DNA of 64,000 nt from JAEUIE01 sp046350055. Lineage in GTDB: Bacteria > Planctomycetota > Planctomycetia > Gemmatales > HRBIN36. Positions 52,208 through 58,831 of the stretch are shown one piece after another. Each line of letters starts with the position of its first letter. The first letter of the stretch is position 1. The stretch spans positions 3,162,001 through 3,226,000 of the forward strand of contig JAXMBC010000001.1 in NCBI GenBank assembly GCA_046350055.1. Reading direction: 5' to 3'. A model generated the notes under the pieces. It saw only the letters and a list, made by a program, of their open reading frames with translations. It was not told where the DNA came from and made no database searches. The position numbers and the translations under genes are program-made.

Positions 52208-53353
52208 ATGTTCGATCCCAAGCTTCAGCCTATTCGCGAGAAAGTACTTCACGGCCAGCGGCTTACTTTCGACGATGGCATGACAATGGAAGCGTCGAAT
52301 GATCTCACCACTCTGGGGGAACTTGCCAACATTGTCCGTGAGCGGAAGCACGGCAAGAATGCCTACTACAACGTCAATGTCCATCTGAATCCTACCAACG
52401 TCTGCGTCTATCGCTGTAACTTCTGCGCCTTCCGTTCTGACCTCAAGGATCCGCGAGGTTACCTCATGAGCGATGAAGAGATTCTCCATCGTGCAGCCGA
52501 GGCGGATGCCCGCGGTGCTACAGAGATGCACATCGTTGGTGGTTTGCATCACAAGATGCCCTATGACTGGTATCTCAATGTGGTACGGATCATTCATCGT
52601 GCTTATCCCCGCCTTCACCTGAAAGCCTACACAGCAGTCGAATGGGACTGGTTCCAGCGGCTCACGAAGCGGCCGCTCGCTGATATTCTTGCTGAGTTTC
52701 GGGACAACGGTCTCGGTTCTCTCCCAGGTGGTGGTGCGGAGATCTTCCATCCCGAGATTCGCAACCAGATTTGTGAGCACAAAGCTGATGCAGCTGAGTG
52801 GATCAATCTGCACCGGACTGCTCATCAGATGGGTCTGAAATCAAATGCCACCATGCTTTATGGCCACATCGAACGGGCAGAGCATCGGATTGATCATCTC
52901 CTGCAACTCCGGAATCTTCAGGATGAAACAGGTGGGTTCCAGACACTGATTCCGCTCGCCTTCCATCCGGATAACACGAAGCTGGCCGCTCTGCGTAACC
53001 TCAAGAAGCCCAGTGTGCTGATGGATTTGAAGACAATGGCCATCTGCAGGCTGATGCTGGATAACTTCAGCCATATTAAGGCATACTGGGTGATGCTGGG
53101 CATCAAGACTGCTCAGATTTCACTTCACTACGGAGCCGATGACATTGATGGCACCGTAGTGCATGAGAAGATTTATCACGATGCAGGCTCGACGATGCCG
53201 CAGGAATTAACTGTTGCTGAGCTACGTGCGTTGATCGAAGAAGCAGGTCGAATACCAGTGGAAAGGGATACTCTGTATCGGGAAGTGCGTCGCGACGAAG
53301 GCAGTTGGCGTCTTGGCGAAGTGCTGCAGAGCACACTCACCATAAAAGCCTGA
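52208..53353 (+). CDS. mqnE: Aminofutalosine synthase, radical SAM
   Basis: 381 residues. Radical-SAM Fe-S motif CX3CX2C at C66, C70, C73 (CVYRCNFCAF), preceded by NVNVHLNPTNV, then HIVGGLHHKMPYDWY and LPGGGAEIF, TMLYGHIE, FQTLIPLAFHP. Among the CofH/MqnC/MqnE group the size and these motifs fit MqnE, which joins carboxyvinyl-oxybenzoate to SAM to form aminofutalosine in the menaquinone (futalosine) pathway. It stands alone, with no other mqn gene in the window. Confidence 0.9.
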   Translation: MFDPKLQPIREKVLHGQRLTFDDGMTMEASNDLTTLGELANIVRERKHGKNAYYNVNVHLNPTNVCVYRCNFCAFRSDLKDPRGYLMSDEEILHRAAEADARGATEMHIVGGLHHKMPYDWYLNVVRIIHRAYPRLHLKAYTAVEWDWFQRLTKRPLADILAEFRDNGLGSLPGGGAEIFHPEIRNQICEHKADAAEWINLHRTAHQMGLKSNATMLYGHIERAEHRIDHLLQLRNLQDETGGFQTLIPLAFHPDNTKLAALRNLKKPSVLMDLKTMAICRLMLDNFSHIKAYWVMLGIKTAQISLHYGADDIDGTVVHEKIYHDAGSTMPQELTVAELRALIEEAGRIPVERDTLYREVRRDEGSWRLGEVLQSTLTIKA

Positions 53354-53444
53354 CCTTGTTGCTTGGAGCGTATCTCTAACGATGGTAAAGAAATATGCTC
53401 TGCGCACGAGCGATTGAAATGCAGCAGCCTGCTTGATGCGTTTG

Positions 53445-53450
53445 TATAAT
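53445..53450 (+). promoter_or_regulatory. Possible -10 box
   Basis: A perfect TATAAT 26 bases before the ATG at 53477. A TTGAAA lies 25 bases further up, too far for normal -35 spacing, so only the -10 is supported. Confidence 0.35.
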
Positions 53451-53476
53451 GTCGTCACCTACAGCAAGGCATCACC

Positions 53477-54028
53477 ATGGCTACCACTCCCGGTTTTGGC
53501 ACCCGTCTTTGTATCGCTTTCGCAGCATTCTTTCGTAGTCTCACGCAGCCACTCTTTGCTGGGCAAGTGGATGGCCTGCTATCCGGTCAGGCGATATCGT
53601 CAGTACCCGTGCCAGTTACTCCATCGCTGCCTGTCGAGCCTGCGAAGCCTCAGCTTAGTCCGCTTCAATTGCTCGCCATCCTGCAGCGTGAAGGTAGATT
53701 GGTCGATTTCCTGATGGAAGATATTCAAGGTCTGCCTGATGCACAGATCGGTGCAGCTGTACGTGAAGTGCATAAAAAAACCGCCAAGGCCCTTCGCGAC
53801 CATGTCGTTGTCGAACCGGTCGTTGCCACTCAGGAAGATGAGACCATGACTGTGGATGCTGGTTATGATCCGTCTGCTATCCGTGTGGTGGGTAACCTCG
53901 GAGCCAATCCCCCGTATAGTGGAACTGTCCGGCATCGAGGCTGGCAGGTGAAAGAACTCAAGATGCAACCGCTGCCAAGCGGGCAGAATGTCAACATCAT
54001 CGCACCTGCCGAGGTCGAAGTTCCCTAA
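53477..54028 (+). CDS. DUF2760 family protein
   Basis: 183 residues, N-terminal hydrophobic segment, a Pro/Ser-rich linker, then the DUF2760 core: LQLLAILQREGRLVDFLMED, QIGAAVREVHKKTAKAL, and the C-terminal YSGTVRHRGWQVKELKMQPL and IIAPAEVEV. In other bacteria DUF2760 lies beside DnaK-type chaperone genes; no such gene is here. Function unknown. It precedes an AhpD-like gene by 29 bases. Confidence 0.85.
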   Translation: MATTPGFGTRLCIAFAAFFRSLTQPLFAGQVDGLLSGQAISSVPVPVTPSLPVEPAKPQLSPLQLLAILQREGRLVDFLMEDIQGLPDAQIGAAVREVHKKTAKALRDHVVVEPVVATQEDETMTVDAGYDPSAIRVVGNLGANPPYSGTVRHRGWQVKELKMQPLPSGQNVNIIAPAEVEVP

Positions 54029-54057
54029 TCCTCATTCTTCTCCATGGAGGTTCATCC

Positions 54058-54399
54058 ATGACCCCCAACAAGGAAATTCTTAACCGGCTCACTCATGGTG
54101 TGCTCACCATGAAGAAGCTTGCTCCCAAAGTTACTGAAAGTTTCATTGCATTTGACAAAGCTGCAGTGGAAGCAGGTGCCCTGGATTTGAAGACCAAGGA
54201 ACTGATCGCCATGAGCATTGCGGTGGCTGCACGATGCGATGGCTGTATAGCTGTGCATGTCAGCAATGTGCTGAAGGCAGGCGCTAGCATAGAGGAAGTT
54301 GCGGAAGCACTGGGAGTGGCTGTCAGTATGGGAGGTGGACCATCGATGGTCTTTGCCACAAGTGCCCTGGAAGCCCTGGCCGAGTTCACAGCCAAGTAG
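54058..54399 (+). CDS. AhpD-like / carboxymuconolactone decarboxylase family protein
   Basis: 113 residues, one CMD/AhpD domain with the redox motif CDGC at 60-63 and His67 (ARCDGCIAVHVSN), then AEALGVAVSMGGGPSM. Likely a thiol peroxidase or alkylhydroperoxidase-type reductase in the cytoplasm. GGAGG lies 7 bases before the ATG. 29 bases after DUF2760 and 7 bases before the next gene, so a three-gene operon is likely. Confidence 0.93.
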   Translation: MTPNKEILNRLTHGVLTMKKLAPKVTESFIAFDKAAVEAGALDLKTKELIAMSIAVAARCDGCIAVHVSNVLKAGASIEEVAEALGVAVSMGGGPSMVFATSALEALAEFTAK

Positions 54400-54406
54400 G
54401 AATGCC

Positions 54407-54865
54407 ATGTCTGCCAGCCGTTTTGACAGCACGATGAAAGCAGCCGGCCCGGTTATGGCTCGACGTGCCAGGGAGCCTGCCGGCAAATTGACTGATGCCG
54501 AGCGTATCGCACTCCAGGATGCGACGCTCGGGCTGGTGAGTGAATTGCGTTCTGGTCGAAGTGGCGAGGAGATTCAAACTCAGTTAATTGCGATGGGCTG
54601 GCAGGCGGAGACTGCTTCCGGCTTCATCGGGCTCGTCAGTCAGTTACTTGCCAAAATGTACCGTCAGCGGATGTTCATTTTTGCCGGCATCTCGGTCTTC
54701 ACCAGCATGATTGCCAGTATGGCTATTCCTCAGGCTGCACAGAATGAATTTCCCTGGTGGGCCGCCGCCATGTCTACCATCGTTGCAGTATTCAGTGTTG
54801 TCTGCACGATACGTCACTGGCAACTTTACCGCCGACATCGACAGACATCCGCGTCGGCCAACTAG
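54407..54865 (+). CDS. Small membrane protein with IS in its stop codon
   Basis: 152 residues from ATG 54407 (AGGAA 4 bases before). A charged N-terminal half (KLTDAERIALQDATLGLVSEL..GRSGEEI) is followed by two hydrophobic helices (FIFAGISVFTSMIASMAI; WAAAMSTIVAVFSVVCTI) and a basic tail. No known family. The stop TAG is made of TA from the target and G from the insertion sequence; without the element the frame would still stop at TAG. The frame is open to 54299 inside the AhpD gene, but that is not believable as coding. Confidence 0.75.
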   Translation: MSASRFDSTMKAAGPVMARRAREPAGKLTDAERIALQDATLGLVSELRSGRSGEEIQTQLIAMGWQAETASGFIGLVSQLLAKMYRQRMFIFAGISVFTSMIASMAIPQAAQNEFPWWAAAMSTIVAVFSVVCTIRHWQLYRRHRQTSASAN

Positions 54866-54877
54866 GCCGTGTTGACA
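54865..54877. repeat. Left terminal inverted repeat of the IS
   Basis: 13 bases, GGCCGTGTTGACA, perfect match to the right end; the stop codon of the transposase (54879-54881) lies 1 base inside it. Confidence 0.9.
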
Positions 54878-54878
54878 A

Positions 54879-55626
54879 TTACGCCAGCCAGAGCATGGTG
54901 CCCGCTAAGTAGAGGAATGCCAGGAAGTTGCGACTGGTTTTGTCGTAGCGAGTCGCGATCCGGCGACATTGTTTCAGACGATTGATCAAACGCTCAATCC
55001 GATTCCGTTCCTGATAGGTCGCGCGGTCATGGGGACGAGGCATTTTGCGGTTGCTCTTGGAAGGAATAATGGCCGTACCGCCTTGCTCCTCAATCTTCTC
55101 AACGACTGCATCGCTATCGTAGCCCTTGTCGGCGATGACTTGTTCCGCGGAGATTCCATCGATCAAGGCTGACGCCTGCGTGACATCATGCACTTCGCCA
55201 CCAGTTAGCAGGAAGCGAACTGGCAACCCAAGCCCTTCGCAGGCAATGTGGACCTTGGTTCCCAGTCCTCCCCGAGATCGTCCCAACGCTTGGTCTCCCC
55301 TTTTTCAGGGCTCCTGCTGCATGCTGGTGGGCCCTGACAATCGTCGAATCGATCAGCAGCCATTCCAGATCAGGATCTTGCATTCGCTCAAAGATTTCCT
55401 GCCAACGCCCCGCCTTGGCCCAGCGATTGAACCGCTGATAGATGCTGTTCCAGTTACCAAAGCGAGCAGGCAAATCACGCCACTGAGCACCGGTGCGGGC
55501 CGTCCACAACACAGCATCAATAAAGAGTCGATTGTCCTTGGCCGTACGTCCTGAATCGCCTTCTTTGCCTGGCAGCAGGTGCTTGATCTTCTCCCACTGC
55601 TCATCCGTGAGCTCGAATCGTCGCAT
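54879..55626 (-). CDS. IS5-family transposase in two frames
   Basis: Frame A is open from ATG 55626 (MRRFELTDEQWEKIKHLLPG, WNSIYQRFNRW, LIDSTIVRAHQHAAG, the first catalytic Asp in DST) and runs out at 55186. Frame B gives GDQALGRSRGGLGTKVHIA, the second Asp in IADKGYDSDAV, and the Glu in YQERNRIERLINRLKQ, ending at 54879. Joining needs a +1 shift at A5G4 (55305-55297 on the minus strand), where K-K-G-D-Q would restore the usual sequence. All three DDE residues are present. Programmed shifting is known in this subgroup; a one-base mutation is the alternative. Confidence 0.88.
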
Positions 55627-55697
55627 GATCTTTCTCCAGAAAATCCTTCCTTGGACTTCACTGGTTTACCGCTCTGCCCCAACTTATGCTAGATCAA

Positions 55698-55710
55698 TGT
55701 CAACACGGCC
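55698..55710. repeat. Right terminal inverted repeat of the IS
   Basis: 13 bases, TGTCAACACGGCC, inverse of the left end; followed by the TA target copy. Confidence 0.9.
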
Positions 55711-55812
55711 TAGTTGTAGGCTGCAAACCGGCCTTCCCTGATTTTGCCATTCCTGCTATTCCCCATGCCAAGAGGTATTGAGGGAGATTCCCTCATTGCA
55801 GGGAGGCGTGTC

Positions 55813-57675
55813 ATGTCGCGAGATATGCAGGTCGGATTGCTATTGGTTGTCGGCTTTATTGCCCTGGTGGGTGGTGTCCTCTATTATCGGATCGAACATC
55901 CTGATGAATTAGAAAACTATCTGCAAGGATCCTCCACGCAGGCCCAGGCAACTGCGCCATCTGCTACGAATCCTGAAAAGATGGCGTCAAATGGTGCCTT
56001 GCCAACTGCTCCTGCAGCATCTGTCCCTGCCTTGGAAAATGTAATCACCTTTCAGGATAAGCCTGCCAGCACGACGCCAGGGAATACGCCACCAGGCAGC
56101 CCGGTAACACTGACAGGTGGCAACGCATCCGCTGAAGCAGCCAAACCGATACCGACTTCGACCAGTCCCAGTCTGCCAGTTCCCATGAGTGCACCTGCAC
56201 TGCCTATGGTGGCAATGGATGACAAGAAACCCGCAACTTCCGAACCAAAGAAGTCTGACACGGCGACACGCAGTTCACTGCCCAGCGAGCCACCGACTTC
56301 AACAGCTAATGCTGCACCACCTCCCTCTACTGCACCATCGATTTCGCTCAATGTCGATGGCCCTCCCAGCCTGACTGGAAATGTGCCTGATACGAAGAAG
56401 GTTGATGAAAAGAAACCAGCGGACACAGTCAGCAAGAACGACAACAAAGGGCTGGTACCTCTGGCTATTGGAGCCGGCATCGTGATGAGCGATCCTGCCA
56501 AGCCCAAAGAGGGGGAAAAGAAAAGTGAGGAGTTGCCACAACCGCCGGGCTTGCCGCAAAATGCACCGAGTCTTGGTGGCGTCAATCTGGATGTAAGCAA
56601 GACGACTCCTCCGGTAAATCCCGCAGGCAACAGCACAGCACCGGCAACTGGTTCTGGCTCTATGCCTCCACCCGGAGTTGCTGGTGCACCAAGTCTGTCG
56701 AATCCTCCATCGTTGGCCAATAATGCTCCAGCCAATGCGACTCCACCAATTACAAATGCTCCGGCATTGGGTGGCACAAGCCTGCCTGCATCACCTACTG
56801 GTCCAATGCTGGGCTCCTCTGCTCCCAACTCCAATACCAGCAGTCCACCAGTCACAGCTAGTCCGATGCTCAACGCCAATGCTCCCGCATTGAATCCAAC
56901 GGGTCCTGCTAGCACAACGTTGAACACTGTACCGGAAACAGTTATCAAGCCGAATCAGGGTGGCAGCCCTCTGGCTGCATCTGTGGAACGGGGAACGGTG
57001 GATAGTGACAACATGCGTGTCTATCCACCTAAAGTCGGTCTAGGCAAACCTATGACTGAGAGTGAAGCACAATCACGTGAACGACGCTGGGCGGAAACGG
57101 CTGGGTCGCCTTCTCCCATCGTGCCTTCGGCAGCCACGTCATTTGGCGGAAGTGGTGTGAGTGCACCTGCAACTTCTGCCAGTGATCGCCGTGTGGTACG
57201 GGATACCTACATTCCCACTGAACGGGCCTTGCGTGGCGAAACCTTCAGTTCCCTCAGTCAGCGGTTGTATGGCGACACCAATTATGCTGCAGCTCTCACT
57301 GCATTTAACAAAGAAGAGGGCTTTGTGAAGATGGACCAGCCTGAGCCTAATGAATGGGTCGCCAAGCCAAATCGTGAGATTCTCGACCAGCGGTATCCGC
57401 ATCTCATTCGCAAGCTGACACCCACCGCGTATAACCCTAATACGCTTGTCAATCAGGCCCCGAATACCAGTCGCCCAACTGCTGCTGCTCCCGCTGCCAA
57501 TTTCCAGACCTACCGGGTAAGTAAGGGCGAACAGCTCTTTGAGGTCGCCAAGAAGACTCTGGGTGATGGCTATCGCTGGTCGGAAATCTACGCATTGAAC
57601 AAGGATCAACTCCGCGACAGCACTGAACTCCGACCCGATATGGTACTGAAGATTCCTGCTAATACAGGAAAATAG
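55813..57675 (+). CDS. Membrane-anchored LysM protein with long Pro/Ala/Ser/Asn linker
   Basis: 620 residues from ATG 55813 (GGGAGG 6 bases before; frame open to 55744). One N-terminal membrane helix (VGLLLVVGFIALVGGVLYY), then about 360 residues of low-complexity Pro, Ala, Thr, Ser and Asn, with repeats like NAPALGG, NAPALNP and PSLTGN/PSLANN. The C-terminal third has a LysM-like unit (ALRGETFSSLSQRLYGDTNY) and a clear LysM (YRVSKGEQLFEVAKKTLGD..WSEIYALN). LysM binds peptidoglycan-type glycans, so the linker may span the periplasm. Confidence 0.88.
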   Translation: MSRDMQVGLLLVVGFIALVGGVLYYRIEHPDELENYLQGSSTQAQATAPSATNPEKMASNGALPTAPAASVPALENVITFQDKPASTTPGNTPPGSPVTLTGGNASAEAAKPIPTSTSPSLPVPMSAPALPMVAMDDKKPATSEPKKSDTATRSSLPSEPPTSTANAAPPPSTAPSISLNVDGPPSLTGNVPDTKKVDEKKPADTVSKNDNKGLVPLAIGAGIVMSDPAKPKEGEKKSEELPQPPGLPQNAPSLGGVNLDVSKTTPPVNPAGNSTAPATGSGSMPPPGVAGAPSLSNPPSLANNAPANATPPITNAPALGGTSLPASPTGPMLGSSAPNSNTSSPPVTASPMLNANAPALNPTGPASTTLNTVPETVIKPNQGGSPLAASVERGTVDSDNMRVYPPKVGLGKPMTESEAQSRERRWAETAGSPSPIVPSAATSFGGSGVSAPATSASDRRVVRDTYIPTERALRGETFSSLSQRLYGDTNYAAALTAFNKEEGFVKMDQPEPNEWVAKPNREILDQRYPHLIRKLTPTAYNPNTLVNQAPNTSRPTAAAPAANFQTYRVSKGEQLFEVAKKTLGDGYRWSEIYALNKDQLRDSTELRPDMVLKIPANTGK

Positions 57676-57789
57676 CAACATTGTGGCGGACTACTGACGC
57701 CATTCCCACTCCTCCTGGTGTGATGGTCGCTAGCACTGGACTTGACCTGGTGGACAAGTCAATCGGCGACTCAACAACAGGAGCAAACC

Positions 57790-58116
57790 GTGCTACGACT
57801 CATCGCTGTGGCCACCCTCGGTCTCTTTGTCCTCACCGCAGATGTTCATGCCGATAAAGGCAAAGGGAAGGGTGGTAATCCCGCCAAGGATGCCCAGGCC
57901 AAGATGGAAGGCTCTATTATCGACGTCGGGCCTGCTTCAGTCACCATACGTACCCGGTCTGGCGTCACTCGCACGGTAACCGTCGACGCAGCTACCAAAG
58001 TGGAACGTAATGATCGGCACGTTGCCTTGTCTGCGTTCAAAGTGGGCGATCGGGGCGAGGCAGTATTCAATGCTACCACGCTGATCGCCAGCAAAGTGGA
58101 AGCAACAGGGAAATAG
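57790..58116 (+). CDS. Small secreted beta-barrel-like protein
   Basis: 108 residues with GTG start at 57790, AGGAG 6 bases before. The signal peptide (LRLIAVATLGLFVLTADVHA) is followed by a KGKGKGG stretch and a domain MEGSIIDVGPASVTIRTRSG, VTVDAATKVERND, FKVGDRGEAVFNATTLIAS. This is like DUF5666/OB-type folds that are common in secreted planctomycete proteins. Frame open to 57742 but that start lacks a signal or ribosome site. Role unknown. Confidence 0.78.
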   Translation: MLRLIAVATLGLFVLTADVHADKGKGKGGNPAKDAQAKMEGSIIDVGPASVTIRTRSGVTRTVTVDAATKVERNDRHVALSAFKVGDRGEAVFNATTLIASKVEATGK

Positions 58117-58123
58117 TAATCCA

Positions 58124-58177
58124 TCGAACGTGATCGGCTGACTGCTATAATGTGTAAAACCATCACCGCTGTCAGCC
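58124..58177 (+). promoter_or_regulatory. Promoter and flanking inverted repeat before the ECF sigma gene
   Basis: TATAAT at 58146-58151 with a weak -35 TCGAAC (58124-58129, spacing 16). GGCTGAC (58136-58142) and GTCAGCC (58171-58177) form a 7-base inverted repeat around the -10 box, a possible operator. The ECF start codon is at 58198. Confidence 0.45.
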
Positions 58178-58197
58178 CGATTACCTGGAGAGAGGCG

Positions 58198-58779
58198 ATG
58201 CCAAACGCCTCGCGTTCGTTTTCCTCGGATCGTTCCCTGCTGGTAGAGTTGCATCGCGGCGAAGAAGACGCTGCGACCAAGCTCTACCTTCGTTACGCAG
58301 AACGTCTGCGGGCGTTAGCGCTCCGCCAGACCGCGGGCGATCTGCGTAGCCGTGTCGATCCTGAGGATATCGTCCAGTCGGTCTTTCGAACGTTTTTCCG
58401 CCGAGCTGCTGTGGGTCACTACCAGGTGCCGGAAGGGGAAGAACTCTGGAAACTGTTCCTTGTCATCGCCCTGAACAAAATACGCTCTACGGGAGCAAAA
58501 CATCACGCCGCCAAGCGGGATGCTCGTGCAACACAAAGTGCAGAAGCACTCGCGGAGCAACCTGCAACGGATGAAACTTCCCTGACCATTCTGAATCTGG
58601 TGATCGAGGAGATGCTTGCTGAGATGCCGGAATCAACCCGACAGATCATCAAGCTTCGTATTGCTGGGCATGAAGTGGAAGAAATCGCTCGCCAGGTAGA
58701 CCGTTCGAAACGTTCAGTGGAGAGAGTGTTGCAGGACTTTCGCACCCAGTTAGGCAAGAGTCTGACGGATCAACCATAA
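58198..58779 (+). CDS. ECF-type RNA polymerase sigma factor
   Basis: 193 residues from ATG 58198 (GGAGAGAGG close before). Region 2: AATKLYLRYAERLRALALRQ, then RVDPEDIVQSVFRTFFRRA. Region 4: LAEMPESTRQIIKLRIAGHEVEEIARQVDRSKRSVERVLQDFR, a sigma-type helix-turn-helix. It belongs to the planctomycete ECF groups linked to a Ser/Thr kinase, and such a kinase follows 52 bases later. No anti-sigma factor with a zinc motif is seen, so control by phosphorylation is the likely mode. Confidence 0.93.
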   Translation: MPNASRSFSSDRSLLVELHRGEEDAATKLYLRYAERLRALALRQTAGDLRSRVDPEDIVQSVFRTFFRRAAVGHYQVPEGEELWKLFLVIALNKIRSTGAKHHAAKRDARATQSAEALAEQPATDETSLTILNLVIEEMLAEMPESTRQIIKLRIAGHEVEEIARQVDRSKRSVERVLQDFRTQLGKSLTDQP

Positions 58780-58831
58780 GACCTCCATACCCTTTTGTTT
58801 CATGTGATCATGCCATGCGCAGGAACAGGTC

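Larger units (their letters stand above)
54865..55710 (-). mobile_element. IS5-family insertion sequence (IS427-like), 846 bp
   Basis: Ends GGCCGTGTTGACA (54865-54877) and its exact inverted copy TGTCAACACGGCC (55698-55710). The flanking dinucleotide TA (54863-54864 and 55711-55712) is the probable target duplication. It carries one transposase split into two overlapping frames on the minus strand. Size, ends, TA target and the two-frame layout fit the IS427 subgroup of IS5. It looks recent: the ends are intact. Confidence 0.93.

Noticed and set aside
53414..53450. Full sigma70 promoter TTGAAA/TATAAT before the DUF2760 gene
   Set aside because: The spacing is 25 bases; only the -10 box is kept as a weak feature.
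56052..56948. 298-codon minus-strand frame opposite the LysM gene
   Set aside because: Gly/Leu/Val-rich mirror of the Pro/Ala/Ser low-complexity linker; no independent support.
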